A stretch of 7,678 nt of DNA from Candidatus Hodarchaeota archaeon. GTDB lineage: Archaea; Asgardarchaeota; Heimdallarchaeia; Hodarchaeales; Hodarchaeaceae. The position numbers and the translations under genes were made by a program. Positions 1-5,705 of the stretch are shown here, piece after piece (within the stretch, counting starts at the first letter, position 1; every line of letters starts with the position of its first letter). The DNA lies in contig JAUUVJ010000184.1 in the NCBI GenBank assembly GCA_030589605.1, forward strand, positions 1 through 7,678, given 5' to 3'. Under the pieces are notes generated by a model. It did not search any database. It saw nothing but the letters and a program-made list of their open reading frames with translations, and had not been told where the DNA came from.

Positions 1-1
1 A

Positions 2-112
2 GTTTATAAACGCCGTGGATGTAGTCCAAAAGGTTGTCCTACCATTGATAAAGTAAAAGAATTGGGAATAGATTCTGAAGATGTGGTTAAAGTAATTTCT
101 CCTTATCAATAA
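2..112 (+). CDS. 3' end of an unrecognised gene (partial)
   Basis: An open frame enters from the left edge and ends at TAA (110-112), directly followed by TAG. The visible 36 residues are basic and contain two cysteines in a C-S-P-K-G-C arrangement (residues 7-12 of the visible part), followed by a short segment that looks helical (IDKVKELGI) and an IDSEDVVKVI stretch. I do not recognise the family. The closely placed cysteines might bind a metal or form part of a small helical domain, but that is only a guess from the spacing. The frame is supported by its running open from the window edge and by a terminator-like hairpin right after the stop. It converges on the dehydratase gene, so the two are not co-transcribed. 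Confidence 0.6.
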   Translation, partial: VYKRRGCSPKGCPTIDKVKELGIDSEDVVKVISPYQ

Positions 113-115
113 TAG

Positions 116-147
116 TCAGATAATCTTTTTCTGATATCTTTTTTTTT
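116..147 (+). terminator. hairpin plus T-run after the first gene
   Basis: TCAGA (116-120) and TCTGA (130-134) form a 5-bp stem with a 9-base loop, followed after four bases by nine T residues (139-147). It lies 4 bases after the stop of the preceding + strand gene. The stem is short, but a T-run alone can terminate archaeal transcription. Confidence 0.5.
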
Positions 148-197
148 AATAATACCTTTATTTTGAGAGGATAGCAGATTATCGTATTTTTATAATA

Positions 198-1256
198 TTA
201 CCGAATGATAAATCCATTTTTCAGAGGATCTTCTGGGTCGATAAGAAATTCATTTCTTCCAGTGATATAGGCTCTTCCTTCTACTTCTGGGATAACAGCT
301 TCATAAGGGCCATATTTCGTTGTTTTAACAATTTTTCCAGAAAATTTGCTTCCTAGAATACTTTCTATTATTAAAGACTGATTAATATCTATTTCACCAC
401 GTTTATAGTGAATGGCCATACGGCCTCCTACACCTGTTCCAGTCGGACATCTATCAACCTCCCCATCTGCAAATATACAGATATTTCGGCTATCGTTAGT
501 TTTATCTAATGGAGATCCAATGAAAATCGTTCCATATAAGAAATTTAAATCTGCTTCAAATGGATGTACGATCTGACGGTTTTTCATAATCGTTTGTTTT
601 ATACTCATACCTTTTTCAATCAATTGACGATAATCGTCAGGAATTAATCTTAATCCAATATCTTCAGCCTGTACATACGCATAAAAAGCCCCCCCAAAAG
701 CAATATCATATTTTACTTCCCCAAGTCCTGGTACTTCGATGATTTCATCAAGAGCTAATACGAAAGAGGGAACATTATGAAAATAAACGCTATTAACATG
801 ATTATTTTCTATTCGGGCATAAGCAGTAATTAAACCAGCTGGAGCATCAATCTTAACAGTAGTAATCGGAGAAGTCATTGGTATAAGCCCAATTTCTAAC
901 AGAACTTTAGTTATTCCAATAATACCATGACCGCACATGGTACTGTAACCTTCGTTGTGAAGAAATATTATTCCCAAATCTGCTTCAGGGGACACTGCAG
1001 GAGTAATAATACATCCATACATATCTGCATGTCCTCTAGGTTCCCACATGAGTGCCGTTCTTAAATGATCGAAATTTTCTTTAGCAAATCTACGTTTTGC
1101 TAAGATTGTATCTCCCGATAATTCAGGAAAGCCATCAATTATCACTCGAAAGGGTTCTCCTTCAGTATGAGCGTCGATAGTGCTAATTTTTGACCAACTA
1201 TTAGGTATTTCCCATTTATTTCCAAAACGTTTCAAATATAAGGTAATATCCTTCAT
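198..1256 (-). CDS. trans-3-hydroxy-L-proline dehydratase (proline racemase superfamily)
   Basis: The 352-residue protein is a full-length member of the proline racemase fold. The first catalytic motif, MCGHG, is present with Cys108. The second motif reads DRCPTGTG (268-274). The residue that is the second catalytic cysteine in proline racemases and 4-hydroxyproline epimerases (DRSPCGTG) is Thr272 here. Known Cys/Thr members, including human L3HYPDH (about 354 residues, Cys104/Thr273), dehydrate trans-3-hydroxy-L-proline to delta-1-pyrroline-2-carboxylate, which a separate reductase turns into proline. The reaction assignment therefore rests on the Cys/Thr pair and on length. The N-terminal IDAHTEGEP motif (27-35) is typical of the family. 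An odd feature is Cys270 where Ser is usual, two residues before Thr272. The gene stands alone; no reductase is visible. The start at 1254-1256 has only a weak purine stretch upstream. A TTTAAA-type box about 45 bases upstream on this strand could be the TATA element. Confidence 0.88.
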   Translation of the reverse strand: MKDITLYLKRFGNKWEIPNSWSKISTIDAHTEGEPFRVIIDGFPELSGDTILAKRRFAKENFDHLRTALMWEPRGHADMYGCIITPAVSPEADLGIIFLHNEGYSTMCGHGIIGITKVLLEIGLIPMTSPITTVKIDAPAGLITAYARIENNHVNSVYFHNVPSFVLALDEIIEVPGLGEVKYDIAFGGAFYAYVQAEDIGLRLIPDDYRQLIEKGMSIKQTIMKNRQIVHPFEADLNFLYGTIFIGSPLDKTNDSRNICIFADGEVDRCPTGTGVGGRMAIHYKRGEIDINQSLIIESILGSKFSGKIVKTTKYGPYEAVIPEVEGRAYITGRNEFLIDPEDPLKNGFIIR

Positions 1257-1444
1257 TGTAGGTTCTCTACTCTTTTTTTCATATTTTTTTCAACATTTAA
1301 ACACTTAATAGTTTATTATCCAGAATACCTATATTAACATTTTTTTAGAATTGACTATCTCACAAATCTCACAATCAAGGTTTTTCGATACTCAAAAAGG
1401 TTCGAAAAAGGCTCTTTTTATACCCTCAAAAACCATTCTCTGAA

Positions 1445-1475
1445 TTTAGATTTAAAAATATATTTCAAATCTAAA
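1445..1475. repeat. 9-bp perfect inverted repeat
   Basis: TTTAGATTT (1445-1453) and AAATCTAAA (1467-1475) are perfect reverse complements separated by 13 bases. This could be a hairpin or a protein-binding dyad. The arms are AT-rich, so a chance origin is possible. Confidence 0.4.
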
Positions 1476-1686
1476 AAACTGTATTCGATCAAAAAAAGAA
1501 CTAGCTGACAATATTAAGTTAAATAAAGCCACAAGACATTTTTTTAGTCAGATCTAGCCCACATAAAAATTTTCCAAAAAAATCATTTTTACAGATCTAA
1601 TCCAGGCTTTTTCTCGGACCTGGAAAAATTCTAGCAATCAAAAACATACAGTCAATTGTTCCCAAGACTGATACTATTCTCATTTT

Positions 1687-1741
1687 TTCGATTGAGTTTT
1701 GCCTGTATTATTTGTTCCATTAAATAATGCATTTAATCGAA
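1687..1741. repeat. nested inverted repeats
   Basis: ATTAAAT (1719-1725) and ATTTAAT (1731-1737) form a 7-bp dyad with a 5-base centre. It lies inside a wider pair, TTCGATT (1687-1693) and AATCGAA (1735-1741). The inner and outer right arms overlap by three bases, so the two structures would be alternatives. No function can be assigned. Confidence 0.3.
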
Positions 1742-1845
1742 CATATTTATGATTATTTTTCCTTCGATAAGATGTTTTTTCCTGTTATTAGAGGCTTTGA
1801 ATAGTATAGTACTAGCTTGAGTCTGATTATTTCTAATCGTATATT

Positions 1846-1862
1846 AATTAAAAAATTATTAT
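1846..1862 (+). promoter_or_regulatory. possible archaeal TATA region for the rightward gene block
   Basis: A TTAAAAAATTATTATA-like stretch lies about 50-65 bases before the ATG at 1911. Archaeal initiation about 25 bases downstream would give a short 5' leader of some 20-40 bases. No ribosome binding site is seen before 1911. The surrounding sequence is so AT-rich that such boxes are common by chance, so confidence is low. Confidence 0.25.
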
Positions 1863-1910
1863 ACAGTTTGCAACTAGACAATTCCAACAGATTATCATAA
1901 AGCAAACTTA

Positions 1911-2279
1911 ATGGTTGTCAGTCCTGATCCTTCTGACCCATCCACTTCTCCCGTTATCGTTAAAGGTGATTCAGACGGTCGATTATACTTAGCACCCGTG
2001 ACTCCTGTTGAAAAAACAGCAGATGGACAGGTGAAAGGGTCAGCAGGCACACTTTATGCTTACAAAATTCAGTTTGTTGGAGTAACAGCAGGGGATTAGG
2101 TGGAAATTCGCAATGGTACTGATGCTACTGGCACAGTTATTTTTACTATTATTGCAATTACGAGTGATGAAACGCATAAATTTGCTCCGCCTATTGGTAT
2201 GATCTTCAGTACTGGTATTTTCCATGATGAAACAAAAGCTGTTGGTGGAACCATTTATGCAACTTATGTTTATGACTGA
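1911..2279 (+). CDS. small beta-rich virion-like protein interrupted by an in-frame TAG
   Basis: From ATG 1911 the frame runs 62 codons to TAG (2097-2099), then continues in the same frame for 59 more codons to TGA (2277-2279). The two halves read as one protein of about 122 residues. Its N-terminus is Pro/Ser/Asp-rich, followed by beta-prone segments with a GTLYAYKIQFVGVTAGD turn directly before the TAG and VEIRNGTDATGTVIFTI directly after it. Short beta-sandwich proteins with a G-T-LY...D-G-T...G-T-ATVVY pattern are common among small phage and archaeal virus head-decoration or spike proteins, so a structural role is inferred by style, not by a recognised family. The stop falls in a predicted beta turn, where Lys, Glu or Gln would be normal, one base change from TAG. 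Alternatives are readthrough, pyrrolysine, a fresh mutation, or two products, since GTG 2100 follows AGGGG (2090-2094) by five bases. It is the first gene of the element block. Confidence 0.55.
2097..2099 (+). other. in-frame TAG codon splitting one reading frame
   Basis: This is the only stop codon between ATG 1911 and TGA 2277 in this frame. The protein-like character on both sides is uninterrupted and no frameshift is needed. A GTG overlapping the end of an AGG-rich stretch directly follows, which would permit reinitiation. Confidence 0.8.
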
Positions 2280-2293
2280 TTTATTTATTATTT

Positions 2294-2299
2294 AGGTGA
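2294..2299 (+). promoter_or_regulatory. ribosome binding site AGGTGA that sets the start at 2308
   Basis: AGGTGA matches the anti-Shine-Dalgarno end of 16S rRNA and lies 8 bases before ATG 2308. It contains the GTG at 2296 that would otherwise give a four-residue longer product, so the ATG at 2308 is the better start. Confidence 0.65.
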
Positions 2300-2307
2300 A
2301 AGAAGAT

Positions 2308-2508
2308 ATGACATTAATTAAAAAAGTTGAAGAAAGAATAACTGATAGACAAAAAGCAAAAGAAGAAAACACCATTCAAATTACTAATCTTCAAACAAAG
2401 ATTGACTTTCTTACAGGTTATAATGAACTTATTGATGTTGAAATAGAAACACTGACTACTAAATTTAATAGTCTTAAAGAAGTGGATAATCCCAAAAAAA
2501 TTGATTAA
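2308..2508 (+). CDS. short coiled-coil protein of unknown function
   Basis: The product is 66 residues, almost entirely charged and helical. A heptad-like pattern of Ile/Leu/Val runs through residues 3-57 (LIKKVEERI...IQITNLQTKIDFL...), ending in a short polar DNPKKID tail. It has no cysteine, no signal peptide and no membrane segment. The start at 2308 is chosen over GTG 2296 because AGGTGA (2294-2299) is ideally spaced for it. It follows the virion-like gene by 28 bases and is followed by an 87-base gap with a hairpin. Small coiled-coil proteins of this kind are frequent in viral and plasmid gene blocks as scaffolds, tail-fibre chaperones or oligomerisation partners. None of these can be chosen from the sequence. 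Confidence 0.65.
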   Translation: MTLIKKVEERITDRQKAKEENTIQITNLQTKIDFLTGYNELIDVEIETLTTKFNSLKEVDNPKKID

Positions 2509-2540
2509 TTTTCTTTTTTTGAATAGAAGGTGATGCAAGT

Positions 2541-2561
2541 AAGAATCAAAGCAAGATTCTT
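2541..2561 (+). repeat. 7-bp hairpin in a gene gap, possible attenuator
   Basis: AAGAATC (2541-2547) and GATTCTT (2555-2561) pair around a 7-base loop and are followed by a TGTTTTG stretch. It sits between the coiled-coil gene and the HMG-like gene. The core GAATC/GATTC stem resembles the perfect hairpin at 5416-5436, so both may be transcription or RNA-processing signals of the element. Confidence 0.35.
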
Positions 2562-2581
2562 GTTTTGTAAAAATAAGAAAT

Positions 2582-2586
2582 GAGGT
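2582..2586 (+). promoter_or_regulatory. ribosome binding site GAGGT for the HMG-like gene
   Basis: GAGGT lies 9 bases before ATG 2596 and supports that start. Confidence 0.6.
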
Positions 2587-2595
2587 TTATGCAGC

Positions 2596-3249
2596 ATGAG
2601 TAAATGTAAGACGATTAAAGAAAAATTGGTAGCTGAAATAAAACAATTATCTGCTTCTCTCAATCTTGATGATTTGAATAATCTGGTGAATATAGCAGAG
2701 ACAATTCCTTGTAGAAAGCCTAGTGTTTATAACATTCACATTGCCGAATGCATGAAGAAAAAGGGGAGCACAATGAAAAAATGTGCTATTTCATGGAAAA
2801 AAGAAAAAGGGAAAAGTGAATTATTACAGCTAGAGAAAAAAGAAAAACGAATTCTCTCACTTGATGCGCTGCCAAAGAATCTCACTTCGCCAAAATTCAC
2901 CTCATTTGTAAGCAATAAAGGATTATCTAAAGATGCCCGATCGGATCTTTGGAAACAATATACTGGAATTCAAGAGGTTCCAATAGAGGTTTCTGGAGAA
3001 GACATCCAAGCAAAAGCCTCTTATCATCCTCAATCCGATACTTCGAGTATCGCTGTTGTTGACGAAGACCCTGAGAAAATTCAAATCATTGCTCAAACTA
3101 TCCCTTCTAAGATAGAGAAGGTCCTTGTAGAAGAGATTCCTTCTTCTGGTATTACTATCATTAAAATAGAAGGAAACGAAGAGGTTACAACTGTTATCTC
3201 TGATCTTCCTTTATATGTTAAAAAGGATGGGGGGGGATTAATTAAATGA
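2596..3249 (+). CDS. HMG-like DNA-binding protein (putative)
   Basis: The 217-residue protein opens with a helical segment (1-35). Residues 39-71 then form a compact basic motif: CRKPSVYN at 39-46, ECMKKKG at 51-57, MKKCAISWKKEK at 60-71. The pattern K-P-S-x-YN...ECMK-x-G...MK-x-CA-x-x-WK resembles the HMG-box/YABBY-like unit (KPSAYN-x-F ... W-K) found in archaeal, giant-virus and phage proteins, so binding and bending of DNA is the likely role. This is motif recognition, not a profile match. Cysteines 39, 52 and 63 could bind a metal or be structural. The middle (80-125) is basic and helical. The C-terminal half (126-210) is acidic and beta-prone, suggesting a second, unknown domain. GAGGT precedes the ATG. 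The gene ends in a run of eight G bases and its TGA overlaps the ATG of the next gene, so the two are probably translated together. Confidence 0.6.
   Translation: MSKCKTIKEKLVAEIKQLSASLNLDDLNNLVNIAETIPCRKPSVYNIHIAECMKKKGSTMKKCAISWKKEKGKSELLQLEKKEKRILSLDALPKNLTSPKFTSFVSNKGLSKDARSDLWKQYTGIQEVPIEVSGEDIQAKASYHPQSDTSSIAVVDEDPEKIQIIAQTIPSKIEKVLVEEIPSSGITIIKIEGNEEVTTVISDLPLYVKKDGGGLIK
3229..3236 (+). repeat. G8 homopolymer at gene end, possible ribosome binding site
   Basis: Eight consecutive G bases encode Gly-Gly-Gly near the end of the HMG-like protein. The run lies 9 bases before the overlapping ATG at 3246, and G:U and G:C pairing with the CCUCC anti-Shine-Dalgarno would let it serve that start. 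A one-base length change would alter only the last few residues and move the stop 4-7 bases upstream, away from the coupled ATG. Confidence 0.45.
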
Positions 3250-3392
3250 GCTACTACTTTAACCCTGTTATTAATGGAAATAATACTGCATTACGAAAGA
3301 AAAGAGGACAAACTAAATTTAGTTACCTTATAGATAAAAAAGGGAAAATAATTAAGTTTCTCGGGTGGAATCAAAAAGACGTTTGGAATTGA
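3246..3392 (+). CDS. 48-residue basic protein, coupled to the HMG-like gene
   Basis: The ATG overlaps the preceding TGA as ATGA (3246-3249), a classic sign of translational coupling, and the G8 run 9 bases upstream can act as its ribosome binding site. The product is basic (many Lys and Arg). It starts with an aromatic MSYYFNPV, has a KKRGQTK basic patch at 18-24 and an FSYLIDKKGKIIKFLGW segment that looks like a beta hairpin, and ends in KDVWN. It has no signal peptide or membrane helix. I do not recognise it. A small nucleic-acid-binding or regulatory partner of the HMG-like protein would fit its charge and its coupling, but that is inference. Support for it being a gene comes from the overlap, the clean protein-like composition and the continuous gene packing. 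Confidence 0.55.
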   Translation: MSYYFNPVINGNNTALRKKRGQTKFSYLIDKKGKIIKFLGWNQKDVWN

Positions 3393-3405
3393 ATTGAATT
3401 GAAAT
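3386..3405 (+). repeat. tandem GAATT pentamer repeat across a gene junction
   Basis: Three exact GAATT units (3386-3400) plus a one-base variant (GAAAT, 3401-3405) span the last codons and stop of the 48-residue gene and the ATG of the next. Pentamer slippage would change the frame of the upstream gene's last codons and the distance to the next start. Confidence 0.6.
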
Positions 3406-3772
3406 GAATAGTAATAGTAATAGTAGTAATAGTGGTAGTGAGAGCATCGTTTATTTAGCCAATTTAACGGATAAAGAGATTGAGGAGAGACTGAACATTA
3501 GAATTCAGAATACAGAACAAGAACGAAAAGCGAATCTTGCAGAGATGGCTTGTCATAAACAAACGTTAGAATTGCTGGCAAATGAGTGTGTATGCAAAAC
3601 GAAGCTTTTGAACCTAATAAAGCACTTTAAGACGGAAAATGCAGTCCTTGTATTAGAAATTGATCTGTTGTCTAATCATCGTCAAGCCCTTGAACAGCAA
3701 GAAAAAAGTTTTACAAATGAAACACAATATTATTGTTTATTTCAAAATATTTATAAACTATCAAATTCTTAG
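3404..3772 (+). CDS. coiled-coil protein with repeat-derived Asn/Ser N-terminus
   Basis: The product is 122 residues. Residues 2-13 are an Asn-Ser tract encoded by a hexanucleotide repeat, followed by about 90 residues of amphipathic helix (20-105) rich in Glu, Lys, Leu and Ile. Within it are Cys50-His51 and Cys62-x-Cys64, which might form a metal site or be coincidental. The tail is polar and aromatic (QYYCLFQNIYKLSNS). No family is recognised. No ribosome binding site precedes ATG 3404, which lies only 11 bases after the stop of the 48-residue gene, so reinitiation is likely. This is the only gene in the window that appears to end with TAG (3770-3772). If TAG were read through, six more sense codons would follow before TGA at 3791-3793. 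It precedes the recombinase by 32 bases and was probably co-transcribed with it. Confidence 0.6.
   Translation: MNSNSNSSNSGSESIVYLANLTDKEIEERLNIRIQNTEQERKANLAEMACHKQTLELLANECVCKTKLLNLIKHFKTENAVLVLEIDLLSNHRQALEQQEKSFTNETQYYCLFQNIYKLSNS
3407..3436 (+). repeat. AATAGT hexamer repeat encoding Asn-Ser pairs
   Basis: The start of the gene at 3404 consists of near-perfect AATAGT units (AAT AGT AAT AGT AAT AGT AGT AAT AGT GGT). Because the unit is six bases, copy-number change keeps the frame and only alters the length of the polar N-terminal tail. Confidence 0.65.
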
Positions 3773-3804
3773 AAATCTCAGACAGAAAAGTGAGTTGAAA
3801 AAAC

Positions 3805-5373
3805 ATGAAAACCCCGACAAAATTAAGGATTAGTGAAATAGACTTTTCTAAGAAGAGAGAAACTAGTAAGTTGATAGGAGAACACCCCTATATTAAAGAA
3901 TGGTGGAATTATATCTTAGCACATGGAAAAACCAACCGCATTCCTTCTAAACAACAAAAAGGTAATTGTATTACTGCCATTAAATATTTTTTGCAGTTTT
4001 TGAGTGTAGGCCCTGAAGAAAACAAAGAATTAACTTTAGAATCATTAGTTGAAATGGGAAAAAATAGAGAAACACGGAAACAATTGGAAACCCTGATTAC
4101 TTATTATTTTAGTTGGTTACGAGGCGAAGGATACACCCCTGACGGATATTTAACAAAAGAAATTCCTACTGCTAAAAATAGTGCCATTCAATATGCTCAT
4201 TCCAAAGTACGGTCATTTTTTAGTTCGAGAGAGGTGGAATTTTCTAAAGATTTCAAAACTCCTAAAAAAGAGAAATCAGTTATTCGCAAAACCGATAGAA
4301 GTTCTAAAAATCAGTTAATCAGGGATAAGAAATTAAACTATAAGAAACTAGATCCATTTGTACTCAAATTAGACTATCGTGACCAGTTAATTTTAAGTTG
4401 TTTATTGTCTAGTGGAATTGATATAGGTGAGTTACTAGCTATGAAGAAAGAAAATCTAGAAAAGATTGATGAGTTTGAGGGGCGATATATCTATGAGGGG
4501 AAACGAGCTAAAACTGGCGAGGAATTTTTTGCAATCTTTTCATTAAGAACCACCGAATTATTAGACATATATATGAATGAATGGCGAAAAAACATTAAAG
4601 ATTCTGATCCTGTGTTTGTGTCTAATAAATTTAATGGATTCAAAGAAATCACTCGTCCTAAACGGTTTGGAAAAGAAGAGAATGGGGAAATGGAAACTAT
4701 TGAGGTTGGTCAGGAGATCAAAACCGCTACTATTTCTACAAGGTTTCGTCAAGTAGCCTTAAAATTAGGCTATGTTAAACCAGGTAGTAAGAAACAACAT
4801 GCATTCAGACCAAAGAGGTTCAGGCATTTATTCATTACTCTATGTGAGAATAGCATGGTAAGTAATCATGCTATCAAACAAATGGTAGGTCATGCTGAAG
4901 ATATAACCGATACGTACAAAGAATTGACATTAGAAGACTTATTGAGAGAATACAAGAAAGTTGAGCCGTTTGTGGATATTTTTAAGAGTCCTAGCGTTAT
5001 AGAACATGATAAAGACCTTAAAATGTTGAAAGATGAGAATAGATCCCTAGTTATTGATGTGAAAATTCTCAAAGAAGAGAATAAATCAATGGAAGAGCGA
5101 TTTGAACAGCTCAATGAAGAATTAGGCAAACTAGACATTGTATATCTTAGAGATGAGAATATTGAGTTAAAGCAGGCCTTAACTGAACAGATGAATCTTA
5201 CAGAGGCATTCGAGGATCTCGCATTAAAATTCGACATGTTGAAAAACCCCGAGAAGTACATAAAAGAGTATGATGCAAACAAAGATCTAGAGGTTGAACC
5301 TGACAAAGCGAAAACCAAAGACTTCAACAAAAACCTCAACAAAATCAAAAAGGACCTTGAATTGAAAGAGTAA
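3805..5373 (+). CDS. tyrosine recombinase/integrase with atypical active site and coiled-coil tail
   Basis: The 522-residue protein has an N-terminal helical core-binding region (about 25-140), a basic linker (145-180), a catalytic domain (about 185-390) and a long charged coiled coil (about 396-520). In the catalytic domain the box I region reads SSGIDIGELLAM (202-213). The position that is Arg in TGxRxxEL is Asp206. The beta-hairpin lysine is probably Lys236 (RAKTGE). Box II reads KRFRH (337-341), giving KxxR instead of HxxR, a form seen in archaeal integrases. Further markers are VGH (His363) and the nucleophile Tyr371 in TDTYKEL. It would cut and rejoin DNA through a 3'-phosphotyrosine link at an attachment site, with the tail driving oligomerisation. 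Loss of Arg I suggests an unusual or impaired active site; similar SSGxD variants exist in archaeal proteins, as far as I recall. A GTGAG stretch precedes ATG 3805. It closes the element gene block and is followed by strong T-runs and a hairpin. Confidence 0.85.
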   Translation: MKTPTKLRISEIDFSKKRETSKLIGEHPYIKEWWNYILAHGKTNRIPSKQQKGNCITAIKYFLQFLSVGPEENKELTLESLVEMGKNRETRKQLETLITYYFSWLRGEGYTPDGYLTKEIPTAKNSAIQYAHSKVRSFFSSREVEFSKDFKTPKKEKSVIRKTDRSSKNQLIRDKKLNYKKLDPFVLKLDYRDQLILSCLLSSGIDIGELLAMKKENLEKIDEFEGRYIYEGKRAKTGEEFFAIFSLRTTELLDIYMNEWRKNIKDSDPVFVSNKFNGFKEITRPKRFGKEENGEMETIEVGQEIKTATISTRFRQVALKLGYVKPGSKKQHAFRPKRFRHLFITLCENSMVSNHAIKQMVGHAEDITDTYKELTLEDLLREYKKVEPFVDIFKSPSVIEHDKDLKMLKDENRSLVIDVKILKEENKSMEERFEQLNEELGKLDIVYLRDENIELKQALTEQMNLTEAFEDLALKFDMLKNPEKYIKEYDANKDLEVEPDKAKTKDFNKNLNKIKKDLELKE

Positions 5374-5390
5374 GAAAGAATGGGAGGGTG

Positions 5391-5443
5391 TTTTTATTTT
5401 TTTTATTTTTATGTATTGAAGAATCAGATTCTTCAAGTTTTTT
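5391..5443 (+). terminator. T-runs followed by a perfect 9-bp hairpin and T6
   Basis: Just after the recombinase stop come T5, T8 and T5 separated by single A bases (5391-5410), the usual archaeal termination signal. Then follow TTGAAGAAT (5416-5424) and ATTCTTCAA (5428-5436), a perfect 9-bp stem with a 3-base loop, and six T (5438-5443). The combination should end transcription of the block. Confidence 0.7.
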
Positions 5444-5596
5444 CTAGAAACTAATCTATAGATGATCTAATCGCTCTTTTATATTTTTGAACCATTATTA
5501 ACGTAATAGAGTGTGTTTAAATTAACGATTTTGCTAGTGCCTATATGTTACTATTAAGTAAGATTCGTTCTAATGCTATTTTCAATTTTTCAGAAT

Positions 5597-5609
5597 TTTA
5601 GGTCCTAAA
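5597..5609. repeat. 13-base palindrome with 6-bp arms
   Basis: TTTAGG (5597-5602), T, CCTAAA (5604-5609). This is a perfect dyad in the gap after the recombinase gene and could be a recombinase or repressor half-site pair. No second copy was found in the window. Confidence 0.35.
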
Positions 5610-5705
5610 TTTTTTGAATTAATTTTCGAATATATCTGAAAACCTGAATTTGGAGTGGTCAATATTTTTCACTTATACCCCTCAAAAAGTGCCCCAGATC
5701 CATAG

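Larger units (their letters stand above)
1257..1910. other. 654-base non-coding region between dehydratase and element genes
   Basis: No convincing gene is seen on either strand; stops are frequent and composition is extremely AT-rich. It must hold the dehydratase promoter (a TTTAAA-type box near 1297-1304, read on the - strand) and the promoter for the rightward block (TATA-like stretch near 1846-1862). Small inverted repeats occur at 1405-1419 (AAAAAG/CTTTTT, 3-base loop), 1445-1475, 1601-1624 (TCCAGG/CCTGGA, 12-base loop) and 1719-1737. The words CAGATCTA occur twice (near 1541 and 1592). This change from a metabolic gene to virus-like genes makes it a candidate for the left junction of an integrated element, although I could not identify a tRNA gene or a convincing attachment site. 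Confidence 0.55.

Noticed and set aside
1601..1624. TCCAGG...CCTGGA hairpin considered as part of a tRNA or structured RNA gene
   Set aside because: Only one 6-bp stem is present. No acceptor stem, T-arm consensus or CCA end was found nearby.
2040..2225. 61-codon frame on the - strand
   Set aside because: It lies opposite the virion-like gene, has low-complexity Asn/Ser/Cys composition and no ribosome binding site. It is a shadow of the + strand frame.
2533..2583. 17-codon frame ATG 2533 to TGA 2583 next to an AAGGTG sequence
   Set aside because: The purine stretch touches the ATG, too close to serve as a ribosome binding site. A hairpin occupies the same bases and the 16-residue product is unremarkable.
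3229..3392. Programmed frameshift at the G8 run fusing the HMG-like and 48-residue genes
   Set aside because: A TAA stop (3243-3245) directly precedes the small gene's ATG in its own frame, and both shifted frames stop within four codons, so no fusion can form.
4890..5348. 152-codon frame on the - strand inside the recombinase gene
   Set aside because: It is opposite the coiled-coil tail. Its Ser/Phe/Leu-rich composition is the complement of Glu/Lys codons, so it is a shadow.
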